A stretch of DNA of 64,000 bases from Saxidomus purpurata. Lineage: Eukaryota > Mollusca > Bivalvia > Venerida > Veneridae. Location of the stretch: NCBI GenBank assembly GCA_022818135.1, contig JAFMSR010000001.1:36610672-36674671 (forward strand), given 5' to 3'. Below, piece by piece: positions 39,101-49,100 of this stretch (positions are counted from its first letter, which is position 1; each line of letters starts with the position of its first letter). The notes under the pieces are model-generated. The model saw only the letters and a program-made list of their open reading frames with translations, was not told where the DNA came from and did not search any database. A program made the translations under genes and the position numbers.

Positions 39101-39433
39101 AGAATTTGTGTTCATTATAATATATTGTATTGCTGTTATATTTCTGTTGTAGTATCTTCGGAAATAAAATATAAATTACAAAAAAAATATAATGGTAAAG
39201 TACCTGTCTGTTACACCTTCTATTTTTAGACCAAACTTGGTACATTCTGCTTCCTCAACATAGATGCCTTTACATGATTTAACAGGGTAGCAGATCAGTT
39301 CTTTCACAGTGCCAACCAACTCAAACCTGTCCTGTCGTTTCCTTCTCAGCCACCATACCGCAATGTACTTTGCTGTCGTAGCAACCGTTAGGCCCAACAG
39401 AAACTTCAACTTGTTGTCTACGTTGTCAAGCAT
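30989..39433 (-). CDS. MARC1: Mitochondrial amidoxime-reducing component (mARC, MOSC domain), spliced gene
   Basis: Seven coding segments on the - strand (39433-39204, 38433-38257, 37212-37038, 36570-36430, one of 34356-34292 or 33316-33252, 31912-31838, 31115-30989) join to 329 aa, like human mARC1/2 (about 335). mARC is an outer-mitochondrial-membrane molybdenum enzyme. With cytochrome b5 and its reductase it reduces N-hydroxylated compounds. A hydrophobic signal-anchor lies at about 10-29, followed by 'RRKR'. The MOSC N-terminal barrel starts at about 38 with the cofactor motif 'YPVKSCKG' (49-56), and 'FRPN' is at 227-230. The Mo-ligating cysteine is C264 in 'RCLLTTVDPEKG' (human C273). 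The ending 'VRVGDPVYAI' is typical. Two interchangeable 65-nt exons precede C264. Whether it corresponds to vertebrate MTARC1 or MTARC2 cannot be said, since those are a vertebrate pair. Confidence 0.95.
31499..31575 (+). repeat. tRNA-Thr-like SINE head
   Basis: 'tggtgtagaggttagcacac' (A box), 'ctggactggtaatc' (anticodon loop with GGT in the threonine position) and 'gaggttcgaatccc' (B box) are in tRNA order. The 3' half of the anticodon stem (tcgaa) and the acceptor ends do not pair. It is a tRNA-derived SINE head or pseudogene inside the last mARC intron, antisense to mARC. Confidence 0.55.
31838..31912 (-). CDS. MARC1: mARC exon 6 with the Mo-ligand cysteine
   Basis: The acceptor 'ttttctttcag' precedes 31912; the donor AAAAG|GTAAAT is at 31838/31837. 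In phase 2 it completes Arg263 and begins with Cys264, then 'LLTTVDPEKGVKSEDGEPLK'. The cysteine aligns with the Mo-ligating Cys of mammalian mARC. Length 75 nt. Confidence 0.93.
32537..32765 (-). repeat. tRNA-derived SINE, copy B
   Basis: On the - strand it carries a head 'ttggtgaagaggttaagtg', 'catgccggaggttgcgg', a body 'tatgacaccagaactgg', 'ttttccaggaagcagactc', and a tail 'agctttcttcacaatcaag', the same order as copies A and C. It is in the sense orientation within the mARC intron. Confidence 0.75.
32911..32960 (+). repeat. G-rich low-complexity tract with internal C6
   Basis: G14, aaaag, C6, G8, aa, G10, aa, GGG. Such tracts are prone to assembly error. The transcribed (-) strand is C-rich. 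Confidence 0.7.
33160..33191 (+). repeat. Poly-C run (32 nt)
   Basis: Uninterrupted C from 33160 to 33191; on the transcribed strand of mARC it is poly-G lying about 60 nt downstream of the exon 5b donor. The run length may be inexact because of sequencing. Confidence 0.8.
33252..33316 (-). CDS. MARC1: mARC alternative exon 5b
   Basis: The acceptor 'catatag' precedes 33316 and the donor GACAG|GTAGGT follows at 33251. 65 nt in phase 0, out phase 2. It encodes 'DDWEEIIIGDKVQMRCLSAC' followed by D and a split R. It matches exon 5a in 15 of 21 complete residues and in length, phase and position relative to the domain. It is joined to exon 6 (Cys264) without changing the frame. Only one of 5a/5b can be used per transcript. 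Confidence 0.88.
34292..34356 (-). CDS. MARC1: mARC alternative exon 5a
   Basis: The acceptor 'tacatacaaaag' precedes 34356 and the donor TCTAG|GTATGT follows at 34291. 65 nt, phase 0 in, phase 2 out. It encodes 'DKWEEILIGEDVQMRCLDAC' followed by S and a split R. Its 'ACSR' is the form usual in mammalian mARC (ACSRC). The acceptor is weaker (AAAAG, poor pyrimidine tract) than that of other exons. Confidence 0.88.
34357..36429 (-). other. mARC intron 4
   Basis: It runs from the exon 4 donor (GAAGAG|GTATAA) to the exon 5a acceptor and contains the MITE at 34546-34862. A - strand frame at 35051-35314 has no recognised domain. The rest is AT-rich with nothing recognised. Confidence 0.7.
34546..34862. 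mobile_element. MITE with 20-bp TIRs in mARC intron
   Basis: 'gtggttgatttctgccatgt' at 34546-34565 occurs inverted at 34843-34862. The 317-bp interior contains 'gaaaacatgac' and 'gtcatgttttcacc' inverted words but no coding sequence. No target-site duplication could be fixed. Confidence 0.7.
36430..36570 (-). CDS. MARC1: mARC exon 4
   Basis: The acceptor 'tatttgtttcag' precedes 36570; 141 nt, phase 0 to 0, residues 195-241. It encodes 'SGYADWATYLFLTSASLEAL' and then 'SFRPNLVIDGTDAFEE'; the FRPN motif (227-230) contacts the molybdenum cofactor in mARC enzymes. Confidence 0.93.
37038..37212 (-). CDS. MARC1: mARC exon 3
   Basis: The acceptor 'atattgtag' precedes 37212 and the donor GATTAT|GTAAGT follows. 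175 nt, phase 2 to 0. It reads 'TVWDCDTQGIDCGDAAAQW' and then 'VSEFLGVPGLRIMHYSQELE'; 'DCG(D/E)AAAQW' is a mARC signature. Confidence 0.93.
38257..38433 (-). CDS. MARC1: mARC exon 2
   Basis: The acceptor 'aatcttacag' precedes 38433 and the donor TGCAC|GTAAGT is at 38257/38256. 177 nt, phase 2 to 2. It encodes 'RHWMVTRPNGRFLSQRQEPK' and 'MALITLRITGAGVELSAPG', the second half of the MOSC N-terminal barrel. Confidence 0.93.
39204..39433 (-). CDS. MARC1: mARC exon 1 (start)
   Basis: ATG at 39433-39431, donor GACAG|GTACTT at 39204/39203. 76 codons plus two bases. It encodes the hydrophobic signal-anchor (about 10-29), basic 'RRKRQ', and 'YPVKSCKGIYVEEAECTKFG'. The ATG is the first in-frame start consistent with mARC length. 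Confidence 0.92.
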
Positions 39434-40329
39434 GCTGTAAAATTAGAACAACTTCATAAAGTCATGGATTTCATCACATTTAAAAGGAAAGACACGAGAC
39501 AACCATGATGGCTGAATGAATATAGAAGATTAATTGCTCTGTGGTCATACTGAATTTGGTTAGAAAGATGCTTAAACTTGAAAATAATATAAGAAATAAA
39601 GTTAGATTGAGTTACATTGTATTCTGTAACTTTTCTTGTCCTTTACCTACTGTAAAGTTTAATGTTACAGAGCTTTTCACAGATTTGGCTCACAGGCTAT
39701 TAAGTAGTTAGAACTTAGTGCTAGTGAGAAGTGAAAAATTTCAATTGTCTCTGTTACAATTTGTTTGGACTAAATTGCTTCCCTATACCAACTGAAAAGT
39801 ATTTAGAAATTTCCCTAATTAGAACCACAGGTGTCGTGTAGTGTAGTGTAGTATAGTATAATTATGCTTGTTGTAAGCATTAAAAAAAAGCAAATTTTAG
39901 GTATTTTAGCTCATTCGGGGTATTTACCCCGATCGGGAGATATGCTCAGCCTGATATATAGTGTCAATAACATGCTTCATTCCATTAACCTATGCCGACT
40001 AGATCTAAGGCATATTGACCAACAGGTTATCCCTTATGTTAATATCTATAATGAACTGGTTACTATCCCCATTGAAAGCTACCTAGTTCCCCTATCCCGC
40101 AGCATATGCCACATTCATTCCACAACTTCAATGTAAGTCAAAGCAACTACAGACTAATATAAAAATTCTTTCTTCTACAGAACTTAGTCTACCAAGTTTG
40201 AACCATTTACCCTCCCCTACCCTAGAGCAGTTCAATGCGGCTGTTTGCTGAATGATCATGTCTCTCCCTAGTTGTACTGCTAGCTGCTTTTATATTTTAC
40301 TCTTTGAACCAAACCTAGTTGGGTCGATT
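39434..40329. promoter_or_regulatory. Upstream region of mARC
   Basis: This is the 5' flank of mARC, shared in a head-to-head arrangement with LCLAT1. No TATA box at a convincing distance or clear CpG island is visible. A short (gtgta)n / (gtata)n microsatellite lies at 39836-39860. The transcription start was not located. Confidence 0.3.
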
Positions 40330-40621
40330 GTTAAAATCGAGCCAATGTAAACAGAGTATATCGGCCTTACGGCCGAACGCACAACATACAAACAAGTAGT
40401 TCCATATAAACAGTTGTTAGGCATTATAGCGATTTCTGTTTTCAAAATTATATACATGTAGTAATAAATCTAAATAATTTAAAAACATTTCAGAATAGAA
40501 TAATATTATTTCGTTATTGTTCTTTAAATGTGTAATTAATCGTAAATACTATTAATGCGCGAACGAACGACTTGGACATAAAAATTTATAAGAACTCAAT
40601 TTTTACCAGTAACTCTATAGT

Positions 40622-40708
40622 CAGCAGACATAGAGCAGTTGGTAGAGATGCTGGAAATTGAATTTGCTTTGACTTACTGCGGCGGACGCGAGTTCGAAAC
40701 CCATCTAT
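40622..40708 (+). repeat. tRNA-like sequence in left arm
   Basis: 'catagagcagttggtagaga' (A box-like) is followed 40 nt later by 'gcgagttcgaaaccc' (B box), then 'atctatt' and a T-run (Pol III stop). The acceptor stem and anticodon arm are not convincing, so it is probably a tRNA-derived SINE head or pseudogene. A counterpart lies in the right arm. Confidence 0.5.
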
Positions 40709-41529
40709 TACAGTTCTTTTTTTTTTACATTTTTCTTCTGTTTTACTTATAATTTTAAGACTTTACACCATTTTAAATGTTTTACAGCAAATAATCATAG
40801 AAAACTTCATCCATGTCTAACTTATAAGGATAATGTTAATAAGACATACTGTATACATATTATTCGATAACAGTAAAGTTCAGTCAGTAATCGTGTCAGG
40901 TTTTGCTTGTACAACCAGAATTGGTTTCCTCAAGTTCTTTTTGGGCCATGCCTCAACATCAATCATCACCAATTACTAGAATATTTACATGTCAGTTTTG
41001 TTTGTGGGCCCGCTGTGATACTTTGTATCACTGTTTTTCTTGTTCAGTTATTAATTTACTCTGTGTCTTCTTTGATCTTGCTCATTGTTCAGTTTTTGCC
41101 TACAATTTAGGATAGAATTTATTTTGTATTATTGACACAATACAATCAACCCTATGGGCAAATCCCATAACTTTTGAATGACATTAAAAGTTGTGCAAAC
41201 TTTGAATTTTCGGTTCAGGTTTGTAAAAATCCACTTCTCAGTTACCATTCACATCTATGATACTTTCGAGGGTAGTTGAACATACATGTAGTCACTGAAT
41301 GCAAAAGATAAGCACATGGGTTCCTATCAAAAGTAAAGTTTACACATATGGTTAAAGGTCAAACTCTGTGGACATTTGTGTCTCCAGTTTGTTGATAATT
41401 TTACTCATGCATGGGTTGTCCTGATATTTACATATTTATGTGTACAGTCTGTGTTGTTCAGAGACAATTGACCCTCCAGCACTTTCAGTCCTTTGATTTT
41501 TCTTTCTATTTTAATTTTCTTATGTTATT

Positions 41530-41920
41530 TCAGCTTCAGTCCAGGCCCGTAGCTACACTGAGGCACAGGGAGGCCGGTGCCTCCCTGTTTTTCTGCCAAA
41601 ATTATGAAAGAAGGATATATTTTTGAGGCACCATCTTTTTAGCATAGTTGAGCTGAGGCACTATCATTTAATTTCATTTATTTAAACTATCTTCTTCATT
41701 TTTAATATCACAAATAATTACACTATAGCATGGTTTTCGCACAAGCAGATCTATATATGTAACTAAAATGTACGCGAATCTTTTTAACGTCATTTATTGT
41801 TTCCAAACTCGGTGTCTTAAAAGTATCAAAAACATGTTTGAAATGCAGGAAAATGCACAAAATGGCACCCTCGAAGATCAGGGGGAGCATGCCCCCGCCC
41901 TGGGGTATGATTTAAACAAA
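41530..41920. repeat. Short repeat in the spacer of the inverted repeat
   Basis: It begins 'ccaggcccgtagctacactg' with 'ggcacagggaggccggtgcc' and ends near 'agggggagcatgcccccgcc'. These GC-rich ends look like a dispersed element widely seen in animal genomes. No matching inverted termini were resolved. Confidence 0.4.
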
Positions 41921-42901
41921 TTTGTTGAGGTCAAATGGACGACAGATAATTTATGTGTTATACAAATTCAAATTTAATTTTATGTCTACACTGGTTTGCA
42001 CAAAAGAAAACACTGGAAAGATTGTGATACTGTACCCGAGCAGATGACCTATCCATGAATAAAAGCTCTCCTATTACAATGGGCAGATAACTTTTACACA
42101 TATTATAATCAAAGGACTGAAAGTGCTGGAGGGTCGATTGTCTCTGAACAACACAGACTGTACACATACATGTGTAAATATCAGGGCAACCCATGCATGA
42201 GTAAAGTTATCAACAAACTGGAGACACAAATGTCCACAGAGTTTGACCTTTAACCATATGTGTAAACTTTACTTTTGATAGGAACCCATGTGCTTACCTT
42301 TTGCATTCAGTGACTACATGTATGTTCAACTACCCTATAAAGTATCATAGCAGCTGCTGTGAATGGTAACTGAGAAGTGGAATTTTACAAACCTGAACTG
42401 AAAATTCAAAGTTTGCACAACTTTTAATGTCATTCAAAAGTTATGGGATTTGCCCATAGGGTTGAGTGTATTGTGTCAATAATACAAAATAAATTCCTAT
42501 CCTAAATTATAGGCAAAAACTGAACAATGAGCAAGATCAAAGAAGACACAGAGTAAATTAGTAACTGAACAAGAAAAACAGTGATACAAAGTATGACAGC
42601 GGGCCCACAAACAAAACTGAAATGTAAATATTTTGGAAATTGGTGATGGTTGATGATGAGGCATGGCCCAAAAAGAACTTGAGGAAACCAATTCTGGTTG
42701 TACAAGCAAAACCTGACACGACTACTGACTGAACTTTACTGTTATCGAATAATATGTATACAGTATGTCTTATTAACATTATCCTGATAAGTAAGACATG
42801 AATGATGTTTTCTATGATTATTTGCTGTAAAGCATTGAAAATGATTTCAAGTCTTAAAATTATAAGTAAAACAGAAAAAAATGTAAAAAAAAAACCTGTA
42901 T

Positions 42902-42990
42902 AAGATGGGTTTCGAACTCGCGTCCGCCGCAGTAATTCAGCGCATTTCAATTTCCAGCTTACCGCTACCAACTGCTCTATGTCTGCTGAC
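42902..42990 (-). repeat. tRNA-like sequence in right arm
   Basis: On the - strand: 'catagagcagttggtagcgg', 'gctggaaattg', 'gcgagttcgaaaccc'. Here the A box region (tagcgg) differs from the left-arm copy (tagaga), and the two copies have a few substitutions between the boxes. Confidence 0.5.
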
Positions 42991-43299
42991 TATAGAGTTA
43001 TAGGTAAAAAAACGAGTTGTTATAAATTTGTATGTCTAAGTCGTTCGTTCGCGCATTAATAGTATTTACGATTAATTACACATTTAAAGAATAACAACGA
43101 AATAATATTATTCTATTCTGAAATGTTTTTAAATTATTTAGATTTATTACTATATAATTTTGAAAACAGAAATCGCTATAATGCCTAACAACTGTTTATA
43201 TGGAACTACCTGTTTGTATGTGGGCTTATGCCATGAGCAATGGACTCTGTTAACTTTGGTTCGATTTTAACATATTATACCCAAAAACTGTACCAGTCC

Positions 43300-43700
43300 T
43301 TGCTACTTTCATAATGAATTCTTAAAGCCTTAGACTTTGTTTTTCCTATACCAAGTAATCCACCAAGCAGTATCAATTTTCATCCTGCTGTACAATTTGA
43401 ACAAACTTGCAGAAGTCCACTAGACCATACTACATACTAAATATCTAGCTCTCTAAGGTAGGCCTTATGGTTTATGAGGCTTTCATGTGTAAGTTACATG
43501 AAAACCTGTAGCAAACAGGGACTGGGTGTAGTCAATGTCAATCCCAGGAGCAGGATTTTAACAAACTAGGCAGAGGTCCATTATACAATGTTACACACCA
43601 AATATTTAAGCACTAAGCCTTGTGTTTGGAAAAGATGTTTTGTTTTCTTAAATATGTTAAGATGTAAGTCACAAGGTAAAGATGGGGTCCTCTAGACATT
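43300..43700 (+). repeat. Two-monomer remnant of a tandem element
   Basis: 'aacaaacttgcagaagtcca' with 'ctaaatatctagctct' (about 43392) and 'aacaaactaggcagaggtcc' with 'ccaaatatttaagcacta' (about 43560) are diverged monomers about 168 bp apart. Confidence 0.55.
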
Positions 43701-44409
43701 GCAACATAAGACATTGTATAAGTACTTGCGGAACATTTTGCTGAAACAAATTTCAGATGGCTTAATACTTGGATTCTACTGTTTACAATTAATGAAGTTT
43801 TATAAAGCGGTTATTGAAATGTTGCTTCAACACATTGTTGCCAGATGAACAGACTATGTCAGACCACAGGAAGTTGATATTTTGTCAAAAATAAAAATGA
43901 TCAATGTATCTTGCAGAAGAAAATCACCCCGCTATATATCAAGTGATCTCAAAAAAGAACAGTCTAAGATCACTACATTTTTGCACAATCATTTGAGCAA
44001 GATCTGTCAATAAAAGGCAATTCAAATATTAGAGCTTCTGACTTTCAAGCAATAGCATTGCCAGTAAAATACATATAGAACCTGATTTTAACTGATGTAA
44101 ATATAATGACATGACATAGATACCGGTATGCTTATAAAATTTGAGCTCAAAAATATTTTAACACAGATTCATATAGCTTATAAAAGTTGATCAAATTTTT
44201 TATTGAAAATTTGTTTTACCCTATTTTATGAATACAATCCATGAAATGTGACATAATTTTGATCAGAATTTTGAGCATGCTGAGCACAAAAAAGTTTTAT
44301 AAGCACAGGCTTAACTAAACCACACATCAAGATGTAGAGCAAGTCAAATATATGTTAAAATACAGGTTGGGCTTTCGCGACTTAATAGTTTGACCTTGTT
44401 TTGTGACCC

Positions 44410-44650
44410 TTAGGACCAGGCCTCCATTTTATGAAACTACTTGAGTAATTGCTCTTCTACGCAAGTTATTTTAAGTTCAAATTGTCACTAAAACTTAGAA
44501 TATTTCTTGTTTTCTTTTTTTAACGATAGTCTATTTTAAATGAAATAAACATATATTGAAAGAAAAAAATATTGTATGATACTAAATGCAAGTCAGATAT
44601 TTGACAAAAGTTAAGAATTTACTTAATGTAAATTACGCACATAGTAGACT
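44410..44650 (+). repeat. Dispersed repeat shared with LCLAT1 intron 3
   Basis: 'gagtaattgctc', 'aagttattttaa', 'aattgtca', 'tttttttaac', 'ttgaaag', and 'actaaatgcaagtc' occur in the same order at 51945-52140, with the latter half again at 53356-53430. The family was not recognised. Confidence 0.6.
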
Positions 44651-44756
44651 AAGTTGAGGTGAACATCCGACCAAAGTTTAATTCATAATTCTACAGTTGA
44701 TCAAAATTATGATGTGACAAAAAAGTTTTCATTTTACAGTTTCTCTACAGCTTAAG

Positions 44757-45240
44757 TGACCAGTGGTGACCAGAGGTTACCAAAGACAAAGAAGGGTGAC
44801 CAAGTGACCAGAAATAGAAGCCTGTGTTTTACACTTTCTTTAAAATATGAAGTGACCAGTGGTGACCAGAGGTTACCAAAGACAAAGAAGGGTGACCAAG
44901 TGACCAGAAATAGAAGCCTGTGTTTTACACTTTCTCTAAAATATGAAATGACCAGTGGTGACCTGAGGTTACCAAAGACAAAAAAGGGTGACCAAGTGAC
45001 CAGAAATAGAAGCCTGTGTTTTACACTTTCTTTAAAATATAAAGTGACCAGTGGTAACCTTAGGTTACCAAAGACAAAGAAGGGTGACCAAGTGACCAGA
45101 AATAGAAGCCTGTGTTTTACACTTTCTTTAAAATATAGGAAAAGGAAAAGAAATGGTATTTTTTAAAACAGTGACCAGTGGTGACCAGAGGTTACCAAAG
45201 ACAAAGAAGGGTGACCAAGTGACCAGAAATAGAAGCTTCT
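44757..45240 (+). repeat. 96-bp tandem array
   Basis: Units start at 44757, 44853, 44949 and 45045 (exactly 96 bp apart), with a fifth, truncated unit at 45172 after a 31-bp insertion. Each unit has 'tgaccagtggtgaccagagg', 'ttaccaaagacaaagaaggg', 'tgaccaagtgaccagaaata' and 'gaagcctgtgttttacactt'. A looser copy of the first part follows at about 45272. Because 96 is divisible by 3, one frame stays open for about 136 codons; there is no other evidence of coding. Confidence 0.9.
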
Positions 45241-45923
45241 CTAATAATTATTTTGAATACTACATTATAAGGTTACCGGTGGTGACCAGAAGTGAACAGA
45301 GTTACCAAAGTCATATAATAGGTCACAAATGGAATTCTAGTGTATTCGGCTAACTGCAGTTAACTAAAGTAAACTGAAAGTGTTTTCGGCTAAGTTAATT
45401 AGAGTAGCACAATAGATCACAAGAGATGCGATCAAAATGTTAACTTTGATATCAATTAAAAAAATTGTTGCAACATGTTAATTAAAAACTTTATTATTGA
45501 CACACATTCACAAATGAACCCATCTGCGCTGAGGTGCACATTTTGGGACCTATCTAGGTTACATCTAGACCCTGCTATTTAAATCTGTTTTTACACAAGC
45601 ATTTAAAAAAAAATAGAATGTCAATCAAATTTGGTAACGGAAATGGTAACATTATATATCTGTGCATCAGAAGTCGTAAGTTCTTATGAAATACCTCGTT
45701 CTATACTACTGAAATATCAAAAATAAAACAAAGCACTCCTACGTTTCTCATGTCAGAGTAGCCTTTTTGTACCTAACCGGAAGTAGCATAGAGTGGCCGC
45801 CCTTGCTGCATGGAGGATAAAATGTTTTGACAGCAAACAAAAACACACATGTTTAATCCTGTAGCTGCGAACAAATACACAAGTGACAACATTGAATGAT
45901 AATTGACGGCCATATGTATCAAA
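45241..45923 (+). promoter_or_regulatory. LCLAT1: LCLAT1 proximal upstream region and 5'-UTR
   Basis: The region before the start codon includes an ETS-type core 'ccggaagt' at 45777-45784, next to the only locally GC-rich patch (gtggccgcccttgctgcatg). It lies about 140 bp upstream of the ATG, a common position for ETS sites in TATA-less promoters. The transcription start is not determined. Confidence 0.35.
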
Positions 45924-46115
45924 ATGGCACAACGAAATCTAGAAAAATATTGGCGATGTTTTAGGGGAATCAGTTTTGTTTTCCTCGTATTTTATTCAAC
46001 TTATTTTGGAACCATCTTTATGCTCACTCCAGTCCTCCCATTGTTTCTCGTTGCACCAGTTGTTGCAAGAAAAATAACAGACAAAATAATCTGGTGCTGG
46101 AGACTTTATTGTGTG
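45924..46115 (+). CDS. LCLAT1: LCLAT1 exon 1
   Basis: ATG at 45924 was chosen because an upstream in-frame start at 45903 would be TTG. 64 codons, donor TGTGTG|GTAAGG at 46115/46116, phase 0. It encodes 'MAQRNLEKYWRCFRG' and a hydrophobic membrane segment with 'GTIFMLTPVLPLFLV', matching the LCLAT1 N-terminus. Confidence 0.92.
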
Positions 46116-49100
46116 GTAAGGAGTACATTGTATATCCTCATTAAATGCAGCCTGGGTAGCAACTATATAAAATTATTGACAGTGGCTACTACCCTAATTC
46201 ATTCTGAAAGATGTGACCAGTATCATAGATCTGACTTTTGTTTACTGTCAAACCGTAGAAGCTGAACAACTACAAAATATAAGCCAGTAAAATTGGTTTG
46301 CCTTCGGAGTCGAATTAGACTGAGTGGCTACATGTAGGTAGCTGTAGCCGGACTTAGGCAAAATAATTAAGCGATGTCTTGAGCAAATTCTGAGATATTT
46401 TCATTTTGGGTCAGAATCTCGCTGTGAGGTGAGATATTGCCCATACAAAAATAAGGCAAAAGAAAAAATATAACTTGTTTCTGCTAACGGCCCAGAAAAA
46501 AATAGGGTAGGTAGGTAGGTAAACTTTTTTTTTTTTTTTTGAAGCTGGATGCAAATATTTAGGAAATCTTGAAAGATATTTGATTAAGCCATCTAGATAT
46601 ATGAATTGTAAATAACATTGACCCTATGTTATAAATTGTCTGTTCAGTGGGTTTTTTTTCAGCCTTAGGAGAAAGGGGAATTTTTAGAAAATGTATAAAA
46701 TATATTAACAATGTAATAAGGAACCAAAACTATAAAGTATGTTAATGACTATTCTTTTGCCAAATATAAAAAGAAAACATAAAAATTTCACATAACAAAA
46801 TTTTATATAAAAATACTGGTGTCAGGAACATAAATTAGCAGCACAAGTGTTAAAAGACACGTAAATAATAAGTATATGAATACTGCTGTTTTCAATTGAA
46901 ACATTGTATAAGTATCTTTTTTAATCTTTGGAACACAGTTTTCATTTAAATAACAAAAATCGGGGTCGCGAAAATAGGTGACCAACGAAAAATTGGCTAT
47001 TTTCAGGAAACTATTTCATGTAAGGTATCAAATAGTTTCAAGAAATGATTCTGAAGCATTTTAATTTCTGAAACTTATGTTTTTAAAACAAGTTTGGCCA
47101 ACTCTTGATTAAATCAATCAAAGATTTTTTTTCAACATTTTTAGAGGAATTTTTTCTAAAAAATGGGGACAATGGGGAATGGGGCCGATTTAACTGCTGT
47201 TAATCCTTAAATAAACTGTTATGATCTGGATTTGCATCACACTTGAAGGTATGACTTCACTAAATTGGTGGGTTATTTGTTTGTTAGATGTCCTTATGGT
47301 CCACTATCCTTCATGGTATCTTGCTTATATACCCGGTGTAAAGCACCAATACACGTGAGACTACAAAATGTACATCTTGCCGGTTTCTAACAAGTTCATC
47401 TCTAGATAGGTTGGAAACACCGAAAAGCGTTGCTGAAATTTCCAGTGCCCTGGATTCTAACCGGGGACCTCCGGATTAGTAGTCCAGAGCATTAACCACT
47501 CGACCACCATACCACTCTAGATTGATGGGACTTGGAACCTGCTAATTTGTTTAACGAACTTGCGGACCATTTAGTTATCTGTGGTCTCGAATTGGTCCAA
47601 AATGATTGGCAGCACTAAAACCCATCGTTCTGAATATTCCGAGTTAAAAAGCGAAATAGTGACAAAGAAACGAAATGGACTAATTAGAACTGAAAATAAG
47701 TCAATTTTCGATTTTTTTTTTTTTTTTTTTTTTTTTGCCAATAAAAAGTCTTAGGGTCGGCAAAAAAAATAGGGGGGAGGTCGGGTTAGCAGAAACAAGC
47801 TATTTTTTTCTTTTGGCCTAACGCAATAGCATGACTCACATACAATTAGCTGGACTAGAGCCGGACTTAGTCCAAATAATTGTGACCTCAAATGATGAAT
47901 ATCATTATAATTTTTACTAGGCGCTATCCAGCGCAGATAACTATAAAATGTCAGTATGTAAAATGAGTCTGAATTTGGAGCTGAATTATTGAGACAAGAG
48001 TCAGACTATGTTTTATAGGCAGTGGCTAAGTGGACATGTTTATTCTGGGGGTCTATCTGCGGGCCTATTTAGAATGTTTTTGAGCAATTCTAGCGAAAGA
48101 AAAGTGTAAAGATATGTAAATTCGCTGTTTTTAATGATTTTTCCACTATTTTAGTATTAAACAGATGTTGATTGTTTGCAGTATTAGACAATCTGACGTA
48201 TATTCACCTGCGGGCCTCGTAAAATAGGCCCGCGGCTTGAAAGGCGTCGAATACAAGGGTATTGTGTGTGGTAAAATTCTAGGATCATAGTAATTAGTGA
48301 CTGAAAATTCGTTTAAACATCTTTATTCATTGGTGTAAACTCTTTCTGTTTTCTAAAATATGCATAACCTGACATTTTTAGCACTTTTAACTAGGCCCGC
48401 ACCAGGCCCGCAGAGTAAACTTGTCCTGGCTTAAAATAGCTAGTTTCGTCTACCTAAACTTTTAGTAGTTTGGTTTAGGCAGCCAATTCTGTATTTTATA
48501 CTGAGTGAAGCAGGTTCATTCTTGAACATATGAGAGATCCGATGATATCAGATTGATGCAACTCATGTGTTTGGAAGTTTGTAAGGAAAAAAGTATAAAT
48601 CCATCAAATATATACAGTAGAAACTCACTAAACCCGTACCCATAAACCGGATCCTCGGGATACCGGACTTTTTTAGAGTCCCGTTTTTTCCCCTTCTATT
48701 TTCAATGTAAAAAATCCCCACAAACCGAACCCCGAATTTCGGATACCGGACAAAAAATCGAGAAAATTTGTTACTTGTCAACGTAATTTTACCTCACAAA
48801 ACGGGACATATATTTGTTCCAACAGGTCAAAATGATTTTGTGAATTAGGAATTCGCAAATCGCATGTCACTTTATTTTGACAGCCTGTACGTCGTTAAAT
48901 AATAATTGCACCTGTGATGTTGTATTTGATGTCAGGGAGATAACTCGCTAATCAATAATGATGATTGCGCTGTGGTTTGACTGCCGCACAATAATCAAAC
49001 TTGTGAAAAGAACATTGATTGAAACATTAATTTGTTTGTTGTAGAAAATAAGGAACTAGAAATGGTTATTAAGTGATCATTTTGGAGGGTTGTTTTACCT

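Larger units (their letters stand above)
40330..43271. repeat. Large inverted repeat (two ~1.16-kb arms, ~0.6-kb spacer)
   Basis: The left arm about 40330-41500 is the reverse complement of the right arm about 42108-43271, at roughly 95% identity in the middle and less at the outer 50 bp. Examples: 'gttaggcattatagcgattt' (left) against its complement at about 43170-43190, and 'acaatttaggatag' against 'ctatcctaaattat'. Each arm contains a tRNA-like segment and a mirrored 70-codon frame. The spacer holds a separate short repeat (41530-41920). It is compatible with a foldback element or an inverted duplication; the arms carry no protein. Confidence 0.88.

Noticed and set aside
40903..42709. Mirrored 70-codon frames in the two arms of the inverted repeat, similar at the protein level
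   Set aside because: The similarity follows from the DNA duplication. About seven residues differ in 70 while the DNA differs at only about 5%, so most changes alter the protein, which argues against selection on a protein.
44756..45166. 136-codon repetitive open frame
   Set aside because: Explained by a 96-bp tandem repeat whose period is a multiple of three; no start context, splice structure or known domain.
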